Shown: piece after piece, positions 33,972-41,237 of the stretch
How the letters are laid out: every line of letters begins with the position of its first letter
How positions within the stretch are numbered: position 1 is the first letter of the stretch
Source of the DNA: Leptofilum sp041748655
GTDB lineage: Bacteria > Chloroflexota > Anaerolineae > Promineifilales > Promineifilaceae
Reading direction: 5' to 3'
Length of the DNA stretch: 64,000 bases
Assembly: GCA_041748655.1 (NCBI GenBank)
Contig: JBGTCV010000055.1
Coordinates: forward strand, 5,173-69,172
Position numbers and translations under genes: made by a program
The notes under the pieces: generated by a model
The model's input: the letters and a program-made list of their open reading frames with translations, nothing else
The model's database searches: none
What the model was told of the DNA's origin: nothing

Positions 33972-34634
33972 CTATTCGTCTACTACGCCCAGCCTCTCTG
34001 GAATGTGAGTGGTGTCGAACGGGCTGAAGAGGATACGGCCGTTTGCCTCAAACCGGGTCTGCAAAATGCTGGCGTTGGGCATGGGAACCGCCCGAGAAAA
34101 CAGCAGATAGCTCTGCATAGACCGTTGGGTCGCTTGCCGAATGCCCGTCAGGGTCATCCACAAAAAGGCCCGCAAAAAGAGGCCGTGGCTAAATACGGCG
34201 ATAAACTGCTCTGGCGCTTGCCACAGCAAATCTTCCATCACCTGCACCCGCGCCAGCAGTTCCGCAAATGATTCCGCCTCACTTCCTTCTTTTTCCGCCG
34301 GGTTTAGCCGCTCCCAGTAGGCGTGGGCAATGGGGCCGCGCTGGCTGCCGGTGGTGCCGTTGTAATGCTCCGGTTGCAAATAGGTGAACTCTTCAATGGG
34401 CCATTCCGCCACATTGACAGGGTCAAAGCGATTGATGGTGGGAACGGCCGTTTGCCGGGCGCGAATAAACGGGGAGACCACAATCAAATCCGGCTTGCTG
34501 GTGAACGCCTGCGCCACATACGCCGCCTCCCGCAGCCCTTTCGCCGTCAAGTAAGACGCTGCCGGGTGCGTCGTGGGCAAATTCGCGTTCGATACGCTCT
34601 CCCCATGCCGGATAAACCATACTGTTTTGGTCAT
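33972..34634 (-). CDS. histidine phosphatase family protein
   Basis: 220-residue phosphoglycerate mutase-like phosphatase. The catalytic phosphohistidine motif WFIRHGESVSNAN, the arginine in VVSPFIRARQTA and the second-half FIAVFSHGLFLRAF are intact. Substrate unknown. Convergent with the sensor kinase. Confidence 0.88.
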   Translation of the reverse strand: MTKTVWFIRHGESVSNANLPTTHPAASYLTAKGLREAAYVAQAFTSKPDLIVVSPFIRARQTAVPTINRFDPVNVAEWPIEEFTYLQPEHYNGTTGSQRGPIAHAYWERLNPAEKEGSEAESFAELLARVQVMEDLLWQAPEQFIAVFSHGLFLRAFLWMTLTGIRQATQRSMQSYLLFSRAVPMPNASILQTRFEANGRILFSPFDTTHIPERLGVVDE

Positions 34635-34659
34635 AAAAACAAAACTTCCTATGTGAATA

Positions 34660-34721
34660 TTGGGTAATTGAGTAATTGGGTAATTGAAGCAACCGTCTTA
34701 ATTACCCAATTACTCAATTAC
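34660..34721. repeat. type A TAATTGGG palindromic repeat
   Basis: TGGGTAATTGAGTAATTGGG, a short centre and the inverted copy, 26 bases upstream of the histidine phosphatase start. Confidence 0.85.
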
Positions 34722-34783
34722 ATTTTGGCTGCGAATTCACATACGATTCTATCAGATTTACCGGCTTATCAGACATAAAACGC

Positions 34784-35037
34784 CAGCAATTCCAATTATG
34801 GTGTGGGGTGGGGTGGGACGGCGCGGGATGGCCTTGGGAAAAACAAATGGCCTCACTGCCGCGCCGTCTCGCCCCTACCGCAGAAATTGGTTCTTTAGGA
34901 ATTCAGGGGGTTGACGCCATTTGTAGGGGCGACCCTTGTGGTCGCCCTCGACTGGGCGGGCACAAGACCCGCCCCTACATTTACAGATACCCCGCGAATT
35001 CCCAAAGAGCCCAGAAATTTCATAATTGGAATTGCTG
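34784..35037. mobile_element. MITE-like element, copy 1 (carries a nested repeat)
   Basis: 254 bp bounded by a perfect 17-bp terminal inverted repeat (CAGCAATTCCAATTATG and its complement). The inner 60-odd bases from GGGACGGCGCGGGATGG to CGCGCCGTCTCGCCCC are identical to copy 2 at 62641-62845. It contains a second palindromic repeat (TTGTAGGGGCGACCC to GCCCCTACA, about 34920-34980), apparently nested. No transposase gene and no clear target duplication. Confidence 0.7.
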
Positions 35038-35082
35038 GTCAACCCGCTGAGTTCCCAACCTGGACAAGCCAGAACCAAACAA

Positions 35083-35152
35083 GATTTTTATCAGCAGATT
35101 GCGCAGATTACGCAGATAAAATCTTTTCAATCTGCGTAATCTTTGATTTTTC
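35083..35152. repeat. type D palindromic repeat
   Basis: AGATTGCGCAGATTACGCAG and an inverted CAATCTGCGTAATCTTTG arm downstream of the moeZ-like gene. With the type A repeat at 34660 and the MITE, this accounts for most of the 556-base gene-free stretch 34635-35190; nothing else is seen there. Confidence 0.65.
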
Positions 35153-35190
35153 TTGCGCACTGTACCAGAATGTCATTGTTAACGGACTAA

Positions 35191-36405
35191 TTAGTAAGTG
35201 GGCAGCTCTGGCTCAATCTCTTTGGCCCAGCGGTTAATGCCGCCGTCCAGGTTCCACAGCTTGCGGAAGCCGTGCTTTTGCAGCTCGCGCACGATGTCGG
35301 CGCTGCGTGCGCCCGTGCGACACTGCACCACAATCTCCTGCGCCGTGTCCAGCTCGTTCAGCCGGTTCACTACCTGCCCCTTAGGCATCAGGTGCGCCCC
35401 CAAATGGCTCAGGTTAGAAATCTCCCATTCGTGCGGTTCGCGCACGTCCAAAATATACAGGCTGTCGCCCGCATCCAGCCGCGCTTTCAGCTGCGCCGGA
35501 GCCATTTGCGGCACAGTGTCGCCGTTGCTGCTGTCTACGGCCGAAAAATGGCTGCGATCATGGGCAGGCATGCCGCAAAACTGCTCGTAATCGATTAGCT
35601 CGGTGAGCGTCGGATTTTCGCTGCAAATGGGACAGTCCGGATTTTTACGCAGGTTTACCTGGTCAAACTCCATGCTCAGCGCATCGTACAGCAGCAAACG
35701 GCCGATAAGCGGCTCCCCCTGACCCAAAATCAGTTTCACCGCTTCCGTGGCCTGAATGGCCCCAATGGTGCCGGGCAAAATGCCCAAGACGCCGCCCTCG
35801 GCGCAGCTAGGCACCAGTCCGGGTGGCGGCGGTTCCGGGAAGAGGCAGCGATAGCACGGCCCTTCTTTGGCGTAAAAGACAGATGCCTGCCCCTCAAAGC
35901 GGAAGATGCTGCCGTAGACGTTGGGCTTGCCCAGCAGCACGCAGGCGTCGTTGGTGAGGTATCGGGTGGGGAAGTTGTCGGTGCCGTCGATAATGATGTC
36001 GTACGGGGCCAGAATCTCCAGCGCATTGTCGGAGGTCAGCGGCACTTCGTAGGCGTCTACCTGAACGTGCGGGTTGATGTCCAGAATGCGGTCTCTGGCG
36101 CTGTGCAGCTTGGGCCGCCCCACGTCTTTGGTGCCGTGGATGATCTGGCGCTGCAAATTGGTGTAATCAACCACGTCGTAATCGACCAGGCCAATACGGC
36201 CGATTCCTGCCGCCGCCAAATACATGGCCAGCGGTGAGCCAAGCCCGCCCGCGCCAATCAGCAAGACGCTGGCGGCTTTGAGCTTCTTCTGCCCTTCCAT
36301 GCCCACTTCCGGCATGATCAGGTGGCGGCTGTACCGCTCTACTTCTTCATGCGACAGGCTCATTTCGGCCACGGCCGCCGGGTTTATTAAGGTTTTGCTG
36401 CTCAT
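35191..36405 (-). CDS. moeZ: E1-like sulfur-carrier activating enzyme with rhodanese domain (MoeZ/MoeB type)
   Basis: 404-residue protein. Adenylylation domain about 10-260: LIGAGGLGSPLAMYLAAAGIG, the DYTNLQRQIIH arginine loop, IDGTDNFPTRY and a CxxC zinc pair in PCYRCLF plus CPIC. The rhodanese domain at about 300-404 has the active-site loop VVQCRTGARS. It would adenylylate and thiocarboxylate the Gly-Gly tail of the CysO-like protein encoded two genes away, as Mycobacterium tuberculosis MoeZ does. Start from GGAGACTACT before ATG 36405. Last gene of the SAM-riboswitch operon. Confidence 0.92.
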   Translation of the reverse strand: MSSKTLINPAAVAEMSLSHEEVERYSRHLIMPEVGMEGQKKLKAASVLLIGAGGLGSPLAMYLAAAGIGRIGLVDYDVVDYTNLQRQIIHGTKDVGRPKLHSARDRILDINPHVQVDAYEVPLTSDNALEILAPYDIIIDGTDNFPTRYLTNDACVLLGKPNVYGSIFRFEGQASVFYAKEGPCYRCLFPEPPPPGLVPSCAEGGVLGILPGTIGAIQATEAVKLILGQGEPLIGRLLLYDALSMEFDQVNLRKNPDCPICSENPTLTELIDYEQFCGMPAHDRSHFSAVDSSNGDTVPQMAPAQLKARLDAGDSLYILDVREPHEWEISNLSHLGAHLMPKGQVVNRLNELDTAQEIVVQCRTGARSADIVRELQKHGFRKLWNLDGGINRWAKEIEPELPTY

Positions 36406-36416
36406 AGTAGTCTCCA

Positions 36417-36470
36417 TTAATTACCCAATTACGAATTGTAGTAATTGGGTAATTGGGTAATTGCGTAATT
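36417..36470. repeat. type A TAATTGGG palindromic repeat
   Basis: AATTACCCAATTACGAATTG followed by its inverted words, filling the gap between the thioredoxin-like gene and the moeZ-like gene. Confidence 0.85.
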
Positions 36471-36854
36471 TTAGGTCAGGCTGGCAACCTGCTGCGTCAG
36501 CTTGTGGGTATGGGTGAGGCCGTAGTTTATCTCGCGCACGTCGCCTTGCTGGTCGATGAGAATGGTGGTGGGCAAGGTAAACACGCCGTATTTTACGGCC
36601 GTTTCCGGCTCAACCTCCATATCAATTTTTTGCACCACCAGCCCATCCTGCCACAGGTTCAACAGCTGCTCCAGGTAGCGTGCCTGGCTGGGGCAGGCGG
36701 CGCAGTTGTCGCTGGCGAAGTAGAGGATGGTAGGGGTGGGAGAAACGGCCGTTGCCAACTCCCCCAACACCCGCACATGCCGCCGCTTAAACGTGGCGTA
36801 AGCCGAAGTGCCAAGCATAATGAGTAGGGTTGTGATGAGTAATCGTTCTATCAT
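36471..36854 (-). CDS. membrane-anchored thioredoxin-like protein
   Basis: 127 residues with an N-terminal membrane helix (LLITTLLIMLGTSAYA) and a thioredoxin fold with the redox motif NCAACPSQ and cis-proline loop FTLPTTILI. It lies between the DUF4395 and moeZ-like genes of the cysteine module, so a role in sulfur delivery or reduction at the membrane is plausible but unproven. Confidence 0.85.
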   Translation of the reverse strand: MIERLLITTLLIMLGTSAYATFKRRHVRVLGELATAVSPTPTILYFASDNCAACPSQARYLEQLLNLWQDGLVVQKIDMEVEPETAVKYGVFTLPTTILIDQQGDVREINYGLTHTHKLTQQVASLT

Positions 36855-36855
36855 T

Positions 36856-36926
36856 TCAGTAATCAGTAGGTCAGTAATCAGTGGGTCAGTGAACTGAATA
36901 CTGACCTACTGATTACTGAATACTGT
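36856..36926. repeat. type B CAGTAATCAGTAGGT palindromic repeat
   Basis: CAGTAATCAGTAGGTCAGTA words then inverted TACTGACCTACTGATTACTG, between DUF4395 and thioredoxin genes. Confidence 0.85.
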
Positions 36927-36927
36927 C

Positions 36928-37383
36928 CTACCGGATCGGGCTCACGCGGAAGCCAGGCAGGCCCAGCTTATTGAGCTGGTAATAGACAAAGCAGCCCGCA
37001 CAGAAGCCTAAAAACAGGTTCAGTGCCGCCAGGGCAATGACCAACCAGACCAATCCCCAACCCAGCACAGGCAGTCCGGCTGCCAGAGCCAACACAGCCA
37101 AAGCCACCACCACACCGCCAAAGCCCTGGGCAAAGCGGTGGGGTTCCGGATTATCCACAATCAAATCTGGCTTCACCAGCCCGGCGGGGCGCAAGGCGTG
37201 CTGGTAGACCCGTTTGAAGAGGGAGAGGCTGGGAACGGCCGTTCCCACCAGCATCACCACCCCCACAAATGCCGCCAGCCAGACCGCATCCAGCACAAAG
37301 GCCAGAATACTCAAACCAATAATAAACGCCTGGTTCACCCGCAGTGCAGATTGATCTACTTTTCGTTCTCTCTTGTTGCTCAT
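36928..37383 (-). CDS. DUF4395 family membrane protein
   Basis: 151-residue protein with about four membrane helices (AFIIGLSILAFVLDAVWLAAF, VVMLVGTAVPSLSLF, GGVVVALAVLALAAGLPVL, GLVWLVIALAALNLFLGFC) and the family ending LGFCAGCFVYYQL with two cysteines. Function unknown. DUF4395 genes commonly neighbour thioredoxin and rhodanese genes, consistent with this cysteine/sulfur operon. Confidence 0.88.
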   Translation of the reverse strand: MSNKRERKVDQSALRVNQAFIIGLSILAFVLDAVWLAAFVGVVMLVGTAVPSLSLFKRVYQHALRPAGLVKPDLIVDNPEPHRFAQGFGGVVVALAVLALAAGLPVLGWGLVWLVIALAALNLFLGFCAGCFVYYQLNKLGLPGFRVSPIR

Positions 37384-37411
37384 CTCTTTATCTCCTGCCC
37401 TTCTGCCATAA

Positions 37412-37532
37412 AATCAGTAATCAGTTGTCAGTGTTCAGTATTCAGTGGAGGTCACGGGTCATGCTGTCAATTACCGATTACTGATCACTGTTTACTGTTT
37501 ACTGATCACTGTTTACTGATCACTGTTTACTG
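37412..37532. repeat. type B palindromic repeat, long copy
   Basis: ATCAGTAATCAGTTGTCAGT words and many inverted ACTGATCACTGTTTACTG words between cysO and DUF4395. Confidence 0.8.
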
Positions 37533-37535
37533 GTC

Positions 37536-37805
37536 TTAGCCTCCAGCAATGGAGGGAATAATCATCAAGGTGTCGTTTTCGCCAACGGCCGTTTCCGGCC
37601 CATCCAAATAGCGCACATCTTCCTGGTTCAGGTAAATGTTGACAAAGCTGCGCAGTGCGTCACCCTCAAACAGATGCTGGCGCAGGTCGGGATACTGCTG
37701 CGTCAGGTCGTTCAGGGCGGTGCTCACGTCTGTACCGCTTACCTTTACCGAAGCGTTGTTGCCGGAATACGGCCGTAGCGGCGTTGGAATACGAATGGTA
37801 GGCAT
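37536..37805 (-). CDS. cysO: ubiquitin-like sulfur carrier protein (CysO/MoaD/ThiS type)
   Basis: 89-residue beta-grasp protein ending in the di-glycine tail IIPSIAGG that is thiocarboxylated for sulfur transfer. IPTPLRPYSG, SFVNIYLNQEDVRYL and DTLMIIPSIAGG match CysO-type carriers. Directly downstream of mec and in the same cluster as cysM and the moeZ-like activator, which points to the CysO cysteine pathway rather than molybdopterin synthesis. Confidence 0.92.
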   Translation of the reverse strand: MPTIRIPTPLRPYSGNNASVKVSGTDVSTALNDLTQQYPDLRQHLFEGDALRSFVNIYLNQEDVRYLDGPETAVGENDTLMIIPSIAGG

Positions 37806-37824
37806 AAGTTCTCTCTCCTCATTT

Positions 37825-37873
37825 TGTAATTAAGTAATTGGGTAATTACGTAATTGCTCAATTACCCAATTAC
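37825..37873. repeat. type A TAATTGGG palindromic repeat
   Basis: TTAAGTAATTGGGTAATTAC and inverted words between mec and cysO, leaving CTCTCTCCTC (the cysO ribosome site on the minus strand) intact. Confidence 0.8.
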
Positions 37874-37879
37874 AGGTTC

Positions 37880-38311
37880 TCAGTCAGTCTCAACAATCTC
37901 TTCTTCCAAAAATCCAGACCGATCCACCGCCAGCTGCCACGACTGGCTGTAGGTCGGTTCCCCTTTCAACACCTGGGTAATCAGATACGAATAGCCCGGC
38001 CAACTGGCCCAGGCCAGATCGCGCGGCGACGCCACCGGCACGTCGTCCGGGTGGCTGTGAAAAATGCCGATGACGTCCAGGCCAGCCAGCATCGTCTCCA
38101 GCTCCACCTGCTGCCACGCCTTGGGGTCGATGCTGAAGCGAATCGGTTTTTCTGCCTCGACAGGCCACACATTGGCCATCGACCGAATCTCCTGCACGCT
38201 GTTTTTGCCCGCCTCAGCCTGCCCCAGCAGCAGCCCGCACCCTTCAAACGGATACGATGCCTTGCCATGCGCCTTAATCGCTTCGTGAATCTCTTTACTC
38301 AATATCAACAT
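37880..38311 (-). CDS. mec: M67 (JAMM) metallopeptidase, CysO-cysteine hydrolase type
   Basis: 143-residue zinc JAMM peptidase. Glu in YPFEGCGLLLG and the metal motif HSHPDDVPVASPRDLAW are intact. In Mycobacterium tuberculosis the homologous Mec releases cysteine from the CysO-cysteine adduct. It is the first gene after a SAM riboswitch and its terminator, and lies with cysO and cysM. Confidence 0.93.
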   Translation of the reverse strand: MLILSKEIHEAIKAHGKASYPFEGCGLLLGQAEAGKNSVQEIRSMANVWPVEAEKPIRFSIDPKAWQQVELETMLAGLDVIGIFHSHPDDVPVASPRDLAWASWPGYSYLITQVLKGEPTYSQSWQLAVDRSGFLEEEIVETD

Positions 38312-38334
38312 CCAAACTATCCCTGATTATTTAG

Positions 38335-38414
38335 CCGCAGATTGACGCCGATTACGCAGATTGGGCTTTATGCAAAACAAAAATCTGCGTTAATCTGCGC
38401 AATCTGCGGATTTC
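38335..38414. repeat. type D palindromic repeat
   Basis: AGATTGACGCCGATTACGCA and inverted AATCTGCGTTAATCTGCGCA arms in the mec 5' leader, between the riboswitch terminator and mec. Confidence 0.7.
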
Positions 38415-38415
38415 T

Positions 38416-38453
38416 AAAAACAAAAACACCTTCCTGGAAGATAAGGAAGGTGT
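38416..38453 (-). terminator. riboswitch-controlled intrinsic terminator
   Basis: On the minus strand, a 9-bp stem ACACCTTCC/GGAAGGTGT is followed by TTTTTG and TTTTT. Its loop carries CTTATCTTC, which can pair with AGATAAG of the riboswitch P1 stem, giving the expected antiterminator. This is the expression platform of the SAM-I element. Confidence 0.88.
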
Positions 38454-38474
38454 CTGGAAATTCAGAACCATCTT

Positions 38475-38594
38475 CTTATCTTTCAGGCACAGAATCTGCT
38501 TCTGCACTTGACGGAATTAGCACCATTTCGCCAGCCGGGGCTGTCGCGGTTGCTGAGGTGTCATCGGGCCGTTCCCTCAACCTCTCTGGATAAG
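38475..38594 (-). promoter_or_regulatory. SAM-I (S-box) riboswitch upstream of mec-cysO operon
   Basis: The minus strand reads the S-box core in order: P1 CTTATC, then AGAGAGGTTGAGGGAACGG, GCCCGATGACACCTCAGCAACC, GAAATGGTGCTAATTCC and GAAAGATAAG closing P1. Aptamer about 120 bases, followed 22 bases later by the terminator. SAM binding should end transcription before mec, cysO, DUF4395, trx and moeZ. cysM, upstream, escapes this control. Confidence 0.93.
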
Positions 38595-38665
38595 ATAGGC
38601 AAACTTATGTAATTGTTTACAGCGGTCGCCATCTTAACAGAACAGGTTGGAAGCGTCAAAAATTT

Positions 38666-38680
38666 AGATTGGTCCAATCT
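38666..38680. repeat. AGATTGGNCCAATCT palindrome
   Basis: A 7+1+7 perfect palindrome just past the cysM stop codon. Two more copies lie at 43119 and 43137, also past a gene end. Confidence 0.55.
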
Positions 38681-38689
38681 TAAGCGAAC

Positions 38690-39640
38690 CTACTGCCACA
38701 AGGTATCACTCAAATATTTAAAGCCGTTGTCTGGCAAGATGGTTACCACCATCCCTTCGTCCAGCGTTTTGGCCACGTTCAGGCTGGCAACCACCGCCGC
38801 CGCGGCCGAGATGCCCACAAAAAGCCCCTCGTTTTGCGCCAAAAAGCGCGCCATCTCACGGGCTGCTTCCGTGCGCACCGTCACCTGTTCATCCGCCACC
38901 TGCTCATCGTAGATGCCCGGCTTCAGGGCAGAGGGCATATGCTTCAGCCCTTCCAGGCCATGAAACGGGCCGTCTGGCTGCATCGCCACGGCTTGAATGT
39001 TGGGGTTGAACTTTTTCAGGCGGCGGGTGGTGCCGGTGAAGGTGCCGCTGGTGCCCAATCCGGCCACAAAATGGGTGATCTGCCCCCCGGTTTGCTGCCA
39101 GATTTCTGGTGCAGTGGTTTTGGTGTGGGCCTGCCAGTTGGCTGAATTGTTGTACTGGTTGGCGTAATACAGCGTGGGATCGGCCGCAGCCAGTTCGCGG
39201 GCCATCATAATCGCCCCGTCGGAGCCTTCTAGCGGATCGGTGAGGATCAGCTCTGCGCCATACGCTTTGAGGATGGCGATGCGCTCTGGACTGGCGTTAC
39301 TGGGCAGCGTAAGCTTGATTTTGTAGCCCCGCGCCGCGCCCAGCATGGCGTAGGCAATGCCCATGTTGCCAGAGGTAGAGTCCAGCAGGGTCATGCCGGG
39401 GCGGAGCTGGCCATTTTCCTCGGCGGTGCGAATGATGTTGAGGGCGGCACGGTCTTTAACGGAGCCGCTGGGGTTGAACCATTCTGCCTTGGCGTAGAGG
39501 GCAACGGTGTCGGGTAGGTTGTGGGTAACGGCCGTATTCCACAAACGAATCAGCGGCGTGTTACCAACCTGAGCTTCTAAACGATGGGCAGCAGTTGTGG
39601 CAGAAGGAAGAATGCGTCTATTTTCGATTGTTGACAACAT
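38690..39640 (-). CDS. cysM: PLP-dependent cysteine synthase, CysM type
   Basis: 316-residue fold-type II PLP enzyme. The PLP lysine lies in NPSGSVKDRAA and the phosphate and substrate loops in DSTSGNMGIAYAM and GLGTSGTFTGTTRRLK. Context with cysO, mec and a moeZ-like gene indicates the Mycobacterium-type CysM that joins O-phosphoserine and CysO-thiocarboxylate; a standard O-acetylserine activity is the alternative. Separately promoted from the SAM-controlled genes. Confidence 0.92.
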   Translation of the reverse strand: MLSTIENRRILPSATTAAHRLEAQVGNTPLIRLWNTAVTHNLPDTVALYAKAEWFNPSGSVKDRAALNIIRTAEENGQLRPGMTLLDSTSGNMGIAYAMLGAARGYKIKLTLPSNASPERIAILKAYGAELILTDPLEGSDGAIMMARELAAADPTLYYANQYNNSANWQAHTKTTAPEIWQQTGGQITHFVAGLGTSGTFTGTTRRLKKFNPNIQAVAMQPDGPFHGLEGLKHMPSALKPGIYDEQVADEQVTVRTEAAREMARFLAQNEGLFVGISAAAAVVASLNVAKTLDEGMVVTILPDNGFKYLSDTLWQ

Positions 39641-39933
39641 AATTTTAGGTGTTTCCTGAATTTAATTTCTACACAGGGCAGCGCTTACACACTACCCAAC
39701 AAAAAACGGTCGCAGCTATTACCAGCCGGCGAGAACAACATGAAGAGCAGATAAAGCTCATTGTTGCTTCGCGAGGGTAGCCACCACCGTTCCTGTTCGT
39801 TGTGCTTAAAACGCACTTGTAGAAATTTTTTCAGGTTATCGAACGACGGTTAGCTCCCTCGCTCAATACACCTGCAATATTGTCCAATCATTTTCATCAC
39901 GCTTTTTTAGAAATTTTGATTTATTGAATCAGA
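39641..39933 (-). promoter_or_regulatory. long structured 5' leader of cysM, type unknown
   Basis: About 290 bases between the promoter and cysM. A segment starting GCGAGGGAGCTAACCGTC (39863-39841) can pair along about 22 positions with GAACGGTGGTGGCTACCCT (39792-39770), mostly Watson-Crick or G-U. It encloses a GTGC-GTTTTA-GCAC hairpin. A second hairpin (GCGA..CAACA..GAGC / GCTC..TGTTG..TCGC, about 39775-39730) shares bases with the first. A TTTTTT run follows at about 39703. It looks like an attenuator; not a recognised riboswitch. Confidence 0.45.
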
Positions 39934-39937
39934 CGCC

Positions 39938-39965
39938 AGTATAGCAAAGTGATTGGCTCCGTCAA
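39938..39965 (-). promoter_or_regulatory. consensus promoter of cysM
   Basis: Minus-strand TTGACG, 16 bases, then TGCTATACT (extended -10). Near-perfect sigma-70-type elements, placing the start site near 39931. Confidence 0.75.
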
Positions 39966-40040
39966 GTTAGAAAATGATAAGCGGACTCGCGTCAACTTAT
40001 CTCTTTTTCACTTTCCCCGGCTAGCCGCTACAATTCCCTC

Positions 40041-40904
40041 ATGATTTTAGTGACAGGTGCTACCGGCTTTATCGGCCGTTCGTTGATGGATTGCCTGGCG
40101 CGAGAGGGGATTGCCGCCCGTCCCTACCAGGGGCGCATGAACGATCCCATTACGCTGCGGCGAGAGCTGGCCGATATTTCCACCGTCATCCATCTGGCAG
40201 GATCAGAATCTCGGGGGCGAGACCGACTGCTGAACCATGTAGATGTAGACGGCAGCGAGCGGCTGGTGGAAGAAGCGCGTCGCGCCGGGGTGCAGCACAT
40301 CCTTTTTGCCAGCCGTCTGGGAGCAGACCCGGCCAGTATGCACCCGCTGCTGCAAGCCAAAGGGCAGATCGAGCGGCGGATTCAGCACAGCGGTGTTCCC
40401 TACACCATTTTGCGTTCGGCATCGCTGTACGGCCGTAACGACCGTTTCTTTGAGCTGATTGTGGGGCTGGCTATCTGGACATGGCCCTTTGTCTGGCTGC
40501 CCGGTGGCGGCAAACTGGCCGTACAGCCCCTTTGGGTAGAAGATTTTGTGCGCTGCCTGGTGCTGGCGCTCAGTCGGCCCGATCTCATCAACAAAACGGT
40601 AGCAGTCGCCGGGGTCGAACGATTGCGCTATGCGAATCTCGTGCAGCTGCTGTTGAACGTTTCCGGCTACAAACGTGTGCCCCTGCCTGTGCCCATGCTG
40701 CTGTTACGGCCGTTTTCCTCCATCATTTTTCGCTGGTGGTATTGGCCCGCCGTCAGCCGCTACTTTATGGACCGCTTTTTTGTGCCAGAACTTGCCCCCC
40801 ACGACGCCATTTTACGCCAGTTTGGCTTCCAGCCTGCCCGCGTGCGCGACACCATCAGCTATCTGCGCTGCTCTGGCCTGGCCCTGCGCATTTTCCGGCA
40901 GTAG
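40041..40904 (+). CDS. NAD(P)-binding SDR protein (atypical, NDUFA9-like)
   Basis: 287-residue Rossmann protein: VTGATGFIGRSL nucleotide loop, STVIHLAGSE and ILFASRLGAD, without a clear YxxxK catalytic pair. This pattern is typical of the complex-I NDUFA9-like or NmrA-like atypical SDR group. The C-terminal half has hydrophobic stretches (LIVGLAIWTWPFVWLPGG). Function unknown. Confidence 0.82.
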   Translation: MILVTGATGFIGRSLMDCLAREGIAARPYQGRMNDPITLRRELADISTVIHLAGSESRGRDRLLNHVDVDGSERLVEEARRAGVQHILFASRLGADPASMHPLLQAKGQIERRIQHSGVPYTILRSASLYGRNDRFFELIVGLAIWTWPFVWLPGGGKLAVQPLWVEDFVRCLVLALSRPDLINKTVAVAGVERLRYANLVQLLLNVSGYKRVPLPVPMLLLRPFSSIIFRWWYWPAVSRYFMDRFFVPELAPHDAILRQFGFQPARVRDTISYLRCSGLALRIFRQ

Positions 40905-40970
40905 CAGCTAAAATTAGCCCGAAAAAGACAGTGAGATTGGCTTGTGGCTAATTTTTGTTAAGATAGTGTC

Positions 40971-41126
40971 ATGAGGAAACGGTGGGGGCTGCTCACCGAG
41001 CTAAACATCCCCCACCAGCTGCACATCATCCCCGATATGCCCCACAACTTCGGCCAGCTGTACAACGAGATTGGCGTCTGGGCTTTACAGCTTCACGCCG
41101 CCTGCTGGGAAGAGAACAGCGACTAA
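40971..41126 (+). pseudogene. C-terminal remnant of an alpha/beta hydrolase
   Basis: A 51-codon frame whose protein contains IPHQLHIIPDMPHNFGQLYN followed by EIGVWALQLHA, resembling the last strand and catalytic-histidine segment of esterase-type alpha/beta hydrolases. The rest of the enzyme is not upstream, so this is probably a gene relic; a short expressed peptide cannot be excluded. Confidence 0.5.
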
Positions 41127-41237
41127 AGAGCCCTGACACCGGTATTTTCTCTGGCTTGTTTTTTACAGAAGCTTAGAATTTGCCGTTGATATTGCTTTAT
41201 AGTTGCCCCATTGTTCGTTTCCTTCGAAAATAGAGCC

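Noticed and set aside
37412..37532. Regular repeats resembling a CRISPR array
   Set aside because: The words are short, directly adjacent and inverted in the second half, with no unique spacers of constant length and no cas genes.
39641..39933. T-box riboswitch before cysM
   Set aside because: GGTGG and ACC fragments appear, but the conserved 14-base T-box sequence and a clear specifier loop are not present; kept only as an unassigned structured leader.
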